64,000 bases of DNA from Verrucomicrobiota bacterium (GTDB taxonomy: Bacteria > Verrucomicrobiota > Verrucomicrobiia > Opitutales > Opitutaceae), in contig JAFAAS010000068.1 of NCBI GenBank assembly GCA_023426435.1, forward strand, positions 1 through 64,000, read 5' to 3'. Of the stretch, positions 42,034 through 50,275 are shown piece after piece. A model generated the notes under the pieces. It saw only the letters and a list, made by a program, of their open reading frames with translations, ran no database searches and was not told where the DNA came from. The first letter of the stretch is position 1. The number at the start of each line of letters is the position of its first letter. The position numbers were made by a program, and so were the translations under genes.

Positions 42034-42276
42034 CAACCTCGCGCGAGCCCCGGTCGTGCGTTGCAGCGCGCACGACTTCACTGGGAGATTCAGCCGCAAA
42101 TTGCACGTTGCGACCGCCCTTTTGGCGTTCTCGCCTCCGCCGCCCCAAATTTTAAATCCGCATCCCGACGAAGTTTGCACGTTCGCCGCGGAACCATGGC
42201 ACTCGCCAAGCAACGATGCGGAGCGAACCGCGCCTTCCAGCGACGCGGATGTTCGAACCCAAACCCGATCATCGTC

Positions 42277-42453
42277 ATGCTTCGCTGGATCATCACGTTC
42301 CTCATCATTGCTCTCATCGCCGGCCTGTTCGGATTCACTGGCGTCGCGGGCGCGGCGACCGATGTCGCGCGCATCTTGTTCTACATCTTCTTGGTGCTGC
42401 TCCTGATCGCGATCGTTGCGGGCCTTTTCCGCGGTTCGCCTCCGGCACCGTGA
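42277..42453 (+). CDS. DUF1328 (UPF0391) small membrane protein
   Basis: 58 residues from ATG 42277 (MLRWIITFLIIALIAGLFGF). Two transmembrane helices are separated by a short GVAGAATDVARI loop, the DUF1328 signature, and the tail is PPAP. Members (YtjA of E. coli) are inner-membrane proteins, often stress related, with unknown function. The frame is open far upstream but only this part matches the family. A lipoprotein gene with a similar stress-protein style follows 94 bases downstream. Confidence 0.9.
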   Translation: MLRWIITFLIIALIAGLFGFTGVAGAATDVARILFYIFLVLLLIAIVAGLFRGSPPAP

Positions 42454-42547
42454 CCGCGGGCGCGCAAGCGCTGGCTGCTTCACCACGGCAACAGCTCTGC
42501 CGCGGTGCATTGCCTCCGACTCTTCCTCGACCACTCACAATTTGCTT

Positions 42548-42991
42548 ATGAAAACCAACCATACTCCCCTGAAAACCGCGGCGGGCGTCGCCGCCCTTGG
42601 CGTTGCCCTCCTCTTCACCGCGTGCGCCCGCGACAACGACACCGCAGCCACCACCGCGGCCACCGATCCCACCGTCCCAGCCGGCTCGGCCTCGCCGACC
42701 GCGACCGCCAGCGCCGCGATGAACGATCGCTGGCAGGATCTCCAAACGTATTCCTACGATCGCCGGAACGAGTTTGCCGAAAGGGCCAACGACTTCGCCG
42801 AACGCCTCGATGACCGCATCGAAAATGCCCAGGGCGAAGCCTCGACCCGTCTCGCCGAAGCCCGCGACGAACTTCGCGAAGCCGCGAGCGCCGTGAGCAA
42901 CGCCACCGCCGAAACGTGGGAATCCACCAAGGAACGCGTGGGCCGCGCCTGGACCAAAGCCGAGGCCGCTGCTCAAAGCATCGCCGAATAA
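42548..42991 (+). CDS. Small lipoprotein with helical repeats
   Basis: 147 residues with a lipobox LFTAC (Cys about 26). The mature part has an Ala/Thr/Pro-rich linker, then about 85 residues of amphipathic helices with alanine/acidic heptads (NEFAERANDFAERLDDRIEN, STRLAEARDELREAASAVSN). This style is like LEA-type or CsbD-associated stress proteins. A strong terminator follows. It is placed near DUF1328, and both are often seen in stress clusters. Function not known. Confidence 0.78.
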   Translation: MKTNHTPLKTAAGVAALGVALLFTACARDNDTAATTAATDPTVPAGSASPTATASAAMNDRWQDLQTYSYDRRNEFAERANDFAERLDDRIENAQGEASTRLAEARDELREAASAVSNATAETWESTKERVGRAWTKAEAAAQSIAE

Positions 42992-43020
42992 CGCGACCTC
43001 GCGTCTCTCGTCTCACTCGC

Positions 43021-43048
43021 GCGCCGCACGCCCACGTGCGGCGCTTTT
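43021..43048 (+). terminator. Rho-independent terminator
   Basis: A perfect 10-bp stem GCGCCGCACG/CGTGCGGCGC with a CCCA loop and four T residues, 29 bases after the lipoprotein gene. Confidence 0.88.
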
Positions 43049-43061
43049 ACTTTCAACCACG

Positions 43062-43271
43062 TCAATAATGCGGAGGACGCTCGTCCTCAGGCGCCACCGC
43101 CCCGCCTCCCCGCCCGTCCGACGTCTGCGCAACCCGCATCGCCAGCACCGCCAACTCGCGCCTGACCCGCTCAAGCGTCTCGGCCAGCTCCAACATCGCC
43201 TTATCCTGCTGGGTGACGTGATGCTCGAGATACGCGATCTTCTCCTCGAGCCGCTGAATTTCCTCACTCAC
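43062..43271 (-). CDS. slyX: SlyX-like protein
   Basis: 69 residues from a GTG at 43271; an upstream ATG at 43352 is in frame but lies inside the preceding gene. The sequence VSEEIQRLEEKIAYLEHHVT then LAETLERVRRELAVLAMRV has the coiled-coil heptads of SlyX. A GGAG 12 bases upstream could be the ribosome binding site. The function of SlyX is unknown; it is named for its position near slyD. It lies 17 bases after the receiver gene, so it is in the same operon. Confidence 0.7.
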   Translation of the reverse strand: MSEEIQRLEEKIAYLEHHVTQQDKAMLELAETLERVRRELAVLAMRVAQTSDGRGGGAVAPEDERPPHY

Positions 43272-43288
43272 GGCTGCACGCTCCGCAT

Positions 43289-43918
43289 CTAGGGCGACCG
43301 ACGCAGCTTCTCCAGCTCCGGCACCACCACCCGGGTGTAACAATCCGGACAAATCGAATGACTGAATTCGCTGCCCGTGCGCTCATTGATGTAACCTTCA
43401 ATCTGCTGCCAGTAGTTCTGGTCGTCGCGGATCTTCTTACAGTAAGTGCAGATCGGCATCAGCTCCTCGAGCTGCCGCACCTGCGTCGTGTAACGCAAAA
43501 TCCGCTCTGCCACGCGCAGGCGCGTCCACAGCTCCGTCACGTTGAGGGGCTTGGTCAAAAAGTCGTCCACCCCCGCGTCCGCCGCCGCGCGTTGATTCTC
43601 CTCCGTCGCTCCGCTGCTCGTGAGCAGGATGAAATACACATACTCCCCGCCAACCCGCCCGCGCACTTTCCGGCACAATCCTAGCCCGTCCAAAACAGGC
43701 ATCATCCAATCGCTCACCACCACCCGCACCGGTTCTTTTTGCAGGAGCGCCCAGCCGGATTCGCCATCTCCCGCTTCGAGCACTTCATGCCCGAGCCGAC
43801 GTAGCGCCTGATGCAGAATCGCGCGGGAAACAGGATCGTCTTCGACGGCGAGAATTTTCACGCAGCCCCGAGGCTTGAGGCCCCGGCCGTCCTCATGCAA
43901 CCGGGAAAACATCGCCAC
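43289..43918 (-). CDS. Response regulator with C-terminal CxxC-CxxC motif
   Basis: 209 residues from ATG 43918; a GTG at 43861 just before KILAVEDD is an alternative. The receiver (about 20-140) has the acceptor Asp in VVSDWMMPVLDG and K in FLTKPL. The C-terminal 55 residues contain ICTYCKKIRDDQNYWQQIE, then FSHSICPDCYTRV. Four cysteines in two CxxC pairs could bind zinc or an iron-sulfur cluster. The same tail is found on receivers and PAS kinases of many bacteria, but its function is not known to me. It starts 4 bases after the preceding degenerate receiver gene. Confidence 0.85.
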   Translation of the reverse strand: MAMFSRLHEDGRGLKPRGCVKILAVEDDPVSRAILHQALRRLGHEVLEAGDGESGWALLQKEPVRVVVSDWMMPVLDGLGLCRKVRGRVGGEYVYFILLTSSGATEENQRAAADAGVDDFLTKPLNVTELWTRLRVAERILRYTTQVRQLEELMPICTYCKKIRDDQNYWQQIEGYINERTGSEFSHSICPDCYTRVVVPELEKLRRSP

Positions 43919-43922
43919 GTTC

Positions 43923-44318
43923 TCACGGCGCGCCTTTCCCGCCCGACTCCTTGTTCGCCACCGCTCGTTCCACCCACTGCATCAACTCCACCCAGTCGAA
44001 AAGTCTCGGCAACACCGTCATCGCCCCTGCACCGCGCGCTTCATCCAACTCTCGCCCCGTCACCCGGGTCGCCAGCAGCACCACACTCACGTTTTCAAAC
44101 TCCGCCCGCGCCTTCATTGCCCGACATTCGTCCAAGCCCGCCTCGAACGAATCCGTCGCATCCAGCAACACCACATCGACTGCCCGCTCCCGCATCAAAG
44201 GCAGCGCGCCCCCGACCGAATCCGCCGAGAGAGCCGTGATTCCCACTTTCGAAAAGCAATACTCCATCGCTTCCCGAAATCCCGCATAACGGTCGATCAC
44301 CAAGACCCGCGCTCTCAC
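43923..44318 (-). CDS. Divergent receiver-like protein
   Basis: 131 residues from a GTG at 44318 (VRARVLVIDRYAGFREAMEY), with GGAGG 13 bases upstream; ATG 44393 would add 25. The fold pattern is that of a receiver: a VLVID first strand, an acceptor-like Asp in VVLLDATDSFEAG and VLLATRVTG. But the acidic pair is reduced to ID, and the conserved Lys-Pro is replaced by Arg-Leu (VLPRLF). Phosphorylation is doubtful. It lies 4 bases before the CxxC receiver, suggesting a functional pair. Confidence 0.65.
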   Translation of the reverse strand: MRARVLVIDRYAGFREAMEYCFSKVGITALSADSVGGALPLMRERAVDVVLLDATDSFEAGLDECRAMKARAEFENVSVVLLATRVTGRELDEARGAGAMTVLPRLFDWVELMQWVERAVANKESGGKGAP

Positions 44319-44467
44319 GGCTTCATTTCCCTCCACCCGATCTTCATCGCAAACATTTTTTGTGTTCTGCCACGCGCTGTCAACCAACAGCAATTATTCT
44401 TCACTCACTCCGACGCTTCGCCGCCCGGTTGACACCCCCCACTCGCCGTCGCTACTCGTTCGAGGCG

Positions 44468-44968
44468 ATGGACTACACCCAGCTCTTCCGAAAGCTCCGC
44501 GAGAGCAAAGGCCTCACGTTGGAACAGCTGGCAGAGCGTGCGGCCATGCACCGCAACACGGTCGTCAACATCGAGGCCGGACGGCCCGTGAAATTCAAAA
44601 CCATCGCCGCCCTCATGCAGGAAATGGGCTACGGTGCGTCCTCTCCGGAACTAAAAAGCATGGCCCTGCTCTGGCTCGAAGCCGTCAGCGGCATCCCTTT
44701 CTCCCGCACGGAAGCTCAGTCGACCGCCAAGAAACTCATCTCCAGCTACCGTTCGAGCGCCAAACAGGCCGTCCAACGGCTCGAAAAGGAAGTCCTCGCC
44801 GCCAATCTCGACGCCGAGCAAATCGGACACCTCATCTTCGCCGCGCGAAATCCCGAACTTCTCTCCCTCCTCGAAAATGTGCGCGATCTCACCACGCGTT
44901 TCGGCGTCCGCGCACCGTCCGCGGAACTGAAAGCAGCGGAAGACTCCGCCGACTACGACGCGGAATAG
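44468..44968 (+). CDS. Xre-family helix-turn-helix regulator
   Basis: 166 residues from ATG 44468. Helix-turn-helix at residues 5-60: LFRKLRESKGLTLEQLAERA, then MHRNTVVNIEAGRPVKFKTI. The remainder (about 65-160) is a helical domain of unknown ligand. It is divergent from the receiver pair with about 150 bases between them, so it may control that promoter region. Autoregulation is typical for this family but no operator was identified. Confidence 0.88.
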   Translation: MDYTQLFRKLRESKGLTLEQLAERAAMHRNTVVNIEAGRPVKFKTIAALMQEMGYGASSPELKSMALLWLEAVSGIPFSRTEAQSTAKKLISSYRSSAKQAVQRLEKEVLAANLDAEQIGHLIFAARNPELLSLLENVRDLTTRFGVRAPSAELKAAEDSADYDAE

Positions 44969-45074
44969 CCGACGTCTTCGGGCCCCACGCAGTCGCGCGC
45001 GCGCTCTAAAATTCCGGGCGCGCCCACATCTCTCCCTTGCAGGAGCGCCACGCGAAATCATCGTTCGGCGTCTC

Positions 45075-45093
45075 CAGGTAGCGGAGCTACCTG
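45075..45093. repeat. Perfect 8-bp intergenic inverted repeat
   Basis: CAGGTAGC-GGA-GCTACCTG, in the 161-base gap between the Xre gene and the histidine kinase. It may be another member of the extragenic palindromes or an operator for the kinase operon. There is no T run. Confidence 0.45.
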
Positions 45094-45129
45094 TCGCTAT
45101 TCGACCACTCCGAAACAGCTTCAACCCGG

Positions 45130-46863
45130 TTGCCCTCGCTTACGCATACCTCTTCACCCGTCCGTCGGCCCGACCTTTGGGCCCTGGCGTTCGTCGCGCT
45201 CGCCACCGCCGCGGCGCTGATCCAGTCCACCCTCCTCCAGACCGATCCGGTTTTCGCGTTCTATTACCTGGCCGTGGTCTTCAGCGCCGTTCTGGGAGGC
45301 AAACGCAGCGGTGTCCTGGCCATGATCGTCGGAGGAGTCGTCGCCTACTTCGTTTTCCACACGGTGTCGCCCGCCGCGCGACTGGTTCACCTCGCGTTGT
45401 TCGTCACCGTCGCATCGCTGCTCATCAGCGTCGTCACACGCATGCAGCGCGTGACCAACCAGCTCAAGGAAAGCGACCGCCGTTTCAGCGAGCTGCTCGG
45501 CCGCGTCGAGCTGCTCGCCAGCATGATCGACCGCGACGGGCGCGTCATCTACTGCAACGACCACTTCATCGCCGTGACGGGCTGGCGCCGAAAGGAGATC
45601 ATCGGGCGCGATGTCTTCACTTTCCTGATACCGCCGGAAAACGTCCCCGCCGTGAAGGACGTGTTTGCCCGGTTGCTCGAGGACAAATCCACCACCTCCG
45701 AGGTGGAAATCCTCACCCGCCACGGCGATCGCCGCCTCGTCCGCTGGAGCAGCACGATCCTGCGCTCCGCCGCCGGCGAGGTGATCGGCTCCGCGAGTAT
45801 CGGCCACGACGTCACGGACGAACGCCGCGCGCAGTTCAACAACAAGCTGCTCGCCTCCATCGTCGAGTCCACCGACGACGCCGTCATCGCCACCACGCTC
45901 GACGGCACCGTCACCAGCTGGAACCCCGGCGCCGAGCGAATCTTCGGCTACCGCGCCAGCGAAATGATCGGCCGCTCCGTTTTCCTGCTCGCGCCGGACG
46001 ACCGCCACGCCGAGGTCAAAGCCAACCTCGCTCGCATCGCCGCCGCCGAACGTATCCAACAAGTGGAAACGGTTCGCCGCCATCGCGACGGACGCCTGCT
46101 CGACCTCTCCATCACGCTTTCTCCACTCATCGACGAAACCGGCCGCATCGTGGGCTCCTCCGCGATCACGCGCGATATCGGCGATCGCAAAGCCGCCGAA
46201 CACGCGCTGCGCGATCTCTCCCACAAGCTCTTCATCGCCGAAGATCTGGAACGCGGCCGCATCGCGAAGGAACTCCACGACTCCACCGCTCAAAACCTGA
46301 TCGCCGTCATGATGAGCCTGGAATCCGTCCGGGAATCCGCCTCGACTCGTTCTCCGCACGACGCCCGCCAACTGGAAGATTGTCTCGCCGTCCTCGAAAG
46401 CTCGACGCACGACATCCGCACGCTCGCTTACGTGCTGCATCCCGCGCGCTTCGACGAGGACGGCCTCGTCGGCGCCCTCCAACACTACGTCGCGGGCTTC
46501 GTCGAACGCACCGGCATTCGCATGACGCTCGACTTGCAGCCTCACTTCCAACGCCTGTCGTCGGAAGTTGAAATGATCCTGTTCCGCCTTGTTCAAGAAG
46601 CGCTCGGCAACATCCATCGCCACGCGCGAGCGAAAACCGGAACGATCCTGCTTCGCCGCGACGAAACCTCCGCCCGGCTCGAGGTCAGCGACGCCGGCTG
46701 CGGCCTGCCGCTGGACGCCGCAGGAAACCCGGTCAAAATTGGCGTGGGCATCGCCGGCATGCGCGAACGAACCCGACAAATCGGCGGCTCGTTCGATCTC
46801 GAATCAGGCCCAAACGGCACCACCATCCGCGTCACCGTCCCCGTCGTGAGAACGTTCCAATGA
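45130..46863 (+). CDS. Membrane sensor histidine kinase, NarL-type (HisKA_3)
   Basis: 577 residues, TTG start at 45130. Three or four hydrophobic segments at about 15-100 form a DUF4118-like membrane region (FALTA..., LAMIVGGVVAYFVFHTV, FVTVASLLISVVT). PAS domains occupy about 125-240 and 245-365 (MIDRDGRVIYCNDHFIAV). The HisKA_3 H-box is RIAKELHDSTAQNLIAVMM and the HATPase has GCGLPLD and GVGIAGMRER. It phosphorylates the LuxR-type regulator downstream, whose start overlaps its stop by 4 bases (ATGA). The TTG start is unusual; no better start covers the first helix. Confidence 0.92.
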   Translation: MPSLTHTSSPVRRPDLWALAFVALATAAALIQSTLLQTDPVFAFYYLAVVFSAVLGGKRSGVLAMIVGGVVAYFVFHTVSPAARLVHLALFVTVASLLISVVTRMQRVTNQLKESDRRFSELLGRVELLASMIDRDGRVIYCNDHFIAVTGWRRKEIIGRDVFTFLIPPENVPAVKDVFARLLEDKSTTSEVEILTRHGDRRLVRWSSTILRSAAGEVIGSASIGHDVTDERRAQFNNKLLASIVESTDDAVIATTLDGTVTSWNPGAERIFGYRASEMIGRSVFLLAPDDRHAEVKANLARIAAAERIQQVETVRRHRDGRLLDLSITLSPLIDETGRIVGSSAITRDIGDRKAAEHALRDLSHKLFIAEDLERGRIAKELHDSTAQNLIAVMMSLESVRESASTRSPHDARQLEDCLAVLESSTHDIRTLAYVLHPARFDEDGLVGALQHYVAGFVERTGIRMTLDLQPHFQRLSSEVEMILFRLVQEALGNIHRHARAKTGTILLRRDETSARLEVSDAGCGLPLDAAGNPVKIGVGIAGMRERTRQIGGSFDLESGPNGTTIRVTVPVVRTFQ

Positions 46864-47504
46864 AGCCCGTCAGAATCCTCATCGCCGATGACCACGAGTT
46901 GGCCCGGGACGGCATCAAGGCCCGCCTCGAAAAGCGGCCCGGATGGATCGTTTGCGCCGAAGCCAGCACCGGACGCGAAGCCGTGAGCCTCACCGAACAA
47001 CTTCGACCCGACGTCGCTGTGCTCGATATCGGCATGGCCGAACTCAACGGCATCGAAGCCGCAGCCCAGATTCGCAAGCGCTGCCCCGACACCGAAGTCC
47101 TCATGCTCACCCTTCAAGACTCCGAGCAACAAGTTCAGGCCGCCTTCGCCGCCGGCGCCAAGGGTTTCATCCTGAAGACCGACGCAGCCCGCTTGTTGGA
47201 AGAAGCCATCGATGCCTTGCTTCAGCGCGAACCATTCCTCTCCGGAAAAATCGCTGGACAAGTCTTGAACGGTTTTCTTTCGCCACCCGAGACCCGCCAA
47301 TCGAGCACGCGCCTGACCGCTCGCGAGCGCGAGATCGTGCAGCTGCTCGCTGAAGCGAAAACAAACAAGGATATCGCCCGCATTCTGGGCGTGAGCGTAA
47401 AGACCGTCGACGCCCACCGGTCTAATATCATGCGCAAGCTGGACTTGCATTCCGTCGCCGAACTGGTCCGCTTCGCCATTCGAAACGGAATCATCCAAGC
47501 CTGA
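46860..47504 (+). CDS. NarL/FixJ-family response regulator
   Basis: 214 residues. The receiver has the DDH acidic pocket, acceptor Asp in VAVLDIGMAELNG and K in FILKTD. The C-terminal LuxR-type HTH (about 150-210) has LTAREREIVQLLAEAKTNKD, IARILGVSVKTVDAHRSNIM and RKLDLHSVAELVRFA. It is translationally coupled to the kinase by a 4-base overlap. Target genes are unknown; a dyad 20-50 bases after its stop and ahead of the chemosensory operon may be one of its sites. Confidence 0.95.
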   Translation: MKPVRILIADDHELARDGIKARLEKRPGWIVCAEASTGREAVSLTEQLRPDVAVLDIGMAELNGIEAAAQIRKRCPDTEVLMLTLQDSEQQVQAAFAAGAKGFILKTDAARLLEEAIDALLQREPFLSGKIAGQVLNGFLSPPETRQSSTRLTAREREIVQLLAEAKTNKDIARILGVSVKTVDAHRSNIMRKLDLHSVAELVRFAIRNGIIQA

Positions 47505-47524
47505 CCCCTTCCAAATGACCCTGA

Positions 47525-47557
47525 CGGGATAAGGTAAACACCTTAAGGCCTATCCCG
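47525..47557. promoter_or_regulatory. Nested dyad between the NarL-type gene and the chemosensory operon
   Basis: Outer arms CGGGATA (47525-47531) and TATCCCG (47551-47557), inner arms AGGT (47532-47535) and ACCT (47540-47543). It could be an operator for the adjacent regulator or an attenuator/terminator-like structure; there is no T run. Confidence 0.4.
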
Positions 47558-47744
47558 CGCCGAATATCAGGTATCGCGGAAATTTGCAGCACAGAGAGGA
47601 GAGCTAGCTTCCAGGCATGCAGCGGATGCTCATGCCGAGCCTGGGGGTTTTTACGGAGGAAAGGACGAGGACGTTCCTCACTCATCATCGGGTGTGCGCC
47701 AGCGCGGTCCGGCAGGCGGATATTCACCTCCTTCGAGCAGCGCG

Positions 47745-48257
47745 ATGACGGTTCCAACGTTCTCTTCCGCCCCGCCAGATCAAGGTGCCTCTCCCGCGAA
47801 CGCCTCTCACTCCCTCGTGGTGTTTCAGCTCGACGATCGTCGGTTCGCCCTGCGGCTCACCGCAGTCGAGCGCGTCCTGCCCGCGGTCGAAATCGTGCCG
47901 CTGCCGCAGGTTCCCGCCATCGTGCGCGGCGTCATCAACGTCGAAGGCCGGATCATTCCCGTCGTCGATATCCGCGCCCGCTTTTCTCTCCCGCCTCGGG
48001 CCCTGGCACTTTCCGACCACCTCCTGATCGCACAAACCCAACGCCGGCCCGTCGCTCTCGTGGTGGACGCCGTCATCGGCGTGACGGAAACCGACCAGAT
48101 CGTCGCCACCGAACGCTTCGCCGACCACGCCGCCTACATCGAGGGCGTGGCCACGCTCAACGGCGACCTCATCGTTATCCACGATCTGGATACCTTCCTC
48201 TCCACCGCCGAATCCGCGGCGCTCGAGGCCGCATTGCAGGCGGGCACCGCACGATGA
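47745..48257 (+). CDS. cheW: CheW-type scaffold protein (1)
   Basis: 170 residues from ATG 47745; a GTG at 47694 would add 17. CheW fold: VVFQLDDRRFALRLTAVERV, PLPQVPAIVRGVINVEGRII and VVDAVIGVTETDQI. It bridges receptor tips and CheA. It is the first gene of the operon, and its stop overlaps the cheR start by 4 bases (ATGA). It corresponds to WspB in gene order. Confidence 0.93.
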   Translation: MTVPTFSSAPPDQGASPANASHSLVVFQLDDRRFALRLTAVERVLPAVEIVPLPQVPAIVRGVINVEGRIIPVVDIRARFSLPPRALALSDHLLIAQTQRRPVALVVDAVIGVTETDQIVATERFADHAAYIEGVATLNGDLIVIHDLDTFLSTAESAALEAALQAGTAR

Positions 48258-49681
48258 CGCACGCGGTTCCCAGTTTTATCCTGGATAATCTGCGCGACCT
48301 CGTAAGCAACGAGCTGGGCTTGAACTTCCCGCCCGCCCGCTCGGCCGATCTTCAACGCGGACTGGTCTCCGCCGCCCGCGAGCTGAAGCTCCACGGCGTC
48401 GACGAGCTCGCGCTCTGGCTGCGCTCCGCCTCCAGTCCCGCCCGGTCCGCCCTCCTCGCCCGGCACCTCACCGTCGGAGAAACGTATTTCTACCGCCACC
48501 GCAGTCTCTTCGACGCCCTCGAAGAACGAATTCTTCCCGACCTCATTCGCGCCCGGACGCCCGCCCGCAAGCGCCTCCGTCTCTGGAGCGCCGCGTGCTG
48601 CACCGGCGAGGAAGCGTATTCGCTCGCAATCGCCGTCTATCGCGCGCTCCCAGATCTGAGCGACTGGGATGTTTCCATTCTCGGGACCGATGCGAACACG
48701 CGCTTCCTCCAAAAAGCCGAAAAGGGCGTGTTCGGCGTCTGGTCGTTTCGCGAGACACCGCCGGCGTTCCGCGAACGCTACTTCTCGCGTTGTGCCGGCG
48801 ATCAGTGGCAGATCCGCCCGGAGATTCGCCGGTTGGTCACGTTCTCCCAAACCAACCTCGCCGACGAACTCTCGCCCGACAGCCCTTTCCGCGGATGCGA
48901 TATCATCTTCTGCCGGAATGCGCTCATCTACTTCACCCCGGAACAAGCCACGCGATTGATCGCCCGGCTCGCGAACTGCCTCCCGGAAGGCGGCTGGCTC
49001 ATGACGGCGCCCAGCGAAACCGCGCTCGCCGCTCTGCCGACGCTCGCACCCGTCCAATTTCCCGGCGCGATGGCATTCCGGAAAACGTCTCGTCGAAGCG
49101 CGCCGGCGCCGGCTTCTGCCGTGAATCCTCCCTCGGAAACGTCCGTCGACACCGCTCCGCTCATTCGAGCGTTCTCGTGGCCCACCGATTCGACGCCCGC
49201 TCAACCTGCGATCAACCTTCCCGAGCCTTCGCCGGCCCACTCCACCCACCCGCAACACACCGCGGCCACCCACGACCACGCCGCGAGTCTCGCCCTCGCC
49301 GCGCGGACGTCCGCCAATCAGCGCCGTTTTCCCGAAGCGCTCGCGCATTGCGACGAACTCGTCGCGTTGAACAAATGCGACGCCTCCGCCCACTACCTGC
49401 GCGCCGGCATTCTCGCCGAAGCCGACGCACCCGATGCCGCCATCGAGGCGTTGAAGCGAGTCCTCTATCTCGAACCCGATTTCATCCTCGCGCATTTCGC
49501 CCTCGGGAACCTTTACCGCCTCAACGGCGACTCGAACCGCGCCGCCCGCCACTTCGCCCACGCGCTGGATCTCGCCCGTCAGCAGCCGCCTGACCAACTC
49601 GTCCCGGCGTCCGACGGCCTCACCGCCGGCCAGCTCGCGCAAACCCTCGCCGTCATGCACGAGCCTCCTTCTTTCCGCTGA
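48254..49681 (+). CDS. cheR: CheR methyltransferase with C-terminal TPR
   Basis: 475 residues. The CheR N-terminal helical domain is followed by the SAM-binding domain (about 70-280): GETYFYRHRSLFDAL, LWSAACCTGEEAYSLAIAV, SILGTDANTRFL and CRNALIYFTPEQATRLI. After a Pro/Ala linker (about 285-340), two or three TPR units follow (ALAHCDELVALNKCDASAHY, AAIEALKRVLYLEPDFILAH). It methylates glutamates of the MCP. CheR-TPR fusion is typical of WspC in the Wsp system. It begins in the cheW stop. Confidence 0.95.
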   Translation: MTHAVPSFILDNLRDLVSNELGLNFPPARSADLQRGLVSAARELKLHGVDELALWLRSASSPARSALLARHLTVGETYFYRHRSLFDALEERILPDLIRARTPARKRLRLWSAACCTGEEAYSLAIAVYRALPDLSDWDVSILGTDANTRFLQKAEKGVFGVWSFRETPPAFRERYFSRCAGDQWQIRPEIRRLVTFSQTNLADELSPDSPFRGCDIIFCRNALIYFTPEQATRLIARLANCLPEGGWLMTAPSETALAALPTLAPVQFPGAMAFRKTSRRSAPAPASAVNPPSETSVDTAPLIRAFSWPTDSTPAQPAINLPEPSPAHSTHPQHTAATHDHAASLALAARTSANQRRFPEALAHCDELVALNKCDASAHYLRAGILAEADAPDAAIEALKRVLYLEPDFILAHFALGNLYRLNGDSNRAARHFAHALDLARQQPPDQLVPASDGLTAGQLAQTLAVMHEPPSFR

Positions 49682-49697
49682 TCCGCTTCGACTCCGA

Positions 49698-50234
49698 ATG
49701 CCGAACCCCGCCCAACCCCAGGACACTCTCGCCATTCTGCGTGCGCGCGCTCGCGCCTTCGCGCGCGAGCCCGAACGCGAGACCGCCGAAGCGACCATCG
49801 AAGTCGTCGAGTTCAGCCTCGCGGACGAACGCTACGCCTTGGAGACCGCGTGCATCGCCGAGGTTTACCCGCTCGAAGATCTCATGCCCCTGCCTTGCAC
49901 GCCCGCTTTCGTCCTCGGACTCGTCAACGTGCGGCGGCGAATCTTCCCCGTCCTCGATCTGAAGCGGTTCTTCGATCTGCCGGAACAGGGCATCACCGAT
50001 CTCCACCGTATCCTCCTCGTGGATGCACAGGGCCAGAAGTTCGGCATCGTGGCCGACGCAATCGCCGGCGTCCGACAGATCCCGCTCTCACATCTTCAAC
50101 CTGCTCTTCCGACGATGAACGGCATCCGCGTCGAATACCTGAAAGGTATCACCCCGGATCGCCTTGTCGTCCTCAACGGCAATGCCATCGCCGCGGATCG
50201 CCGCATCCTCGTTCACGAAGAGGTCGAGCAATAG
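49698..50234 (+). CDS. cheW: CheW-type scaffold protein (2)
   Basis: 178 residues. VEFSLADERYALETACIAEV, CTPAFVLGLVNVRRRIFPV and GIVADAIAGVRQIPL are CheW patterns. It starts 16 bases after cheR. Residues 1-25 form a charged extension. It is the second scaffold of the cluster, corresponding to WspD. The two CheW copies are diverged enough to be specialised for different partners. Confidence 0.93.
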   Translation: MPNPAQPQDTLAILRARARAFAREPERETAEATIEVVEFSLADERYALETACIAEVYPLEDLMPLPCTPAFVLGLVNVRRRIFPVLDLKRFFDLPEQGITDLHRILLVDAQGQKFGIVADAIAGVRQIPLSHLQPALPTMNGIRVEYLKGITPDRLVVLNGNAIAADRRILVHEEVEQ

Positions 50235-50275
50235 TTCCCCCTCTCCAGCCGCAGCAAACCAACACACACCCACCC

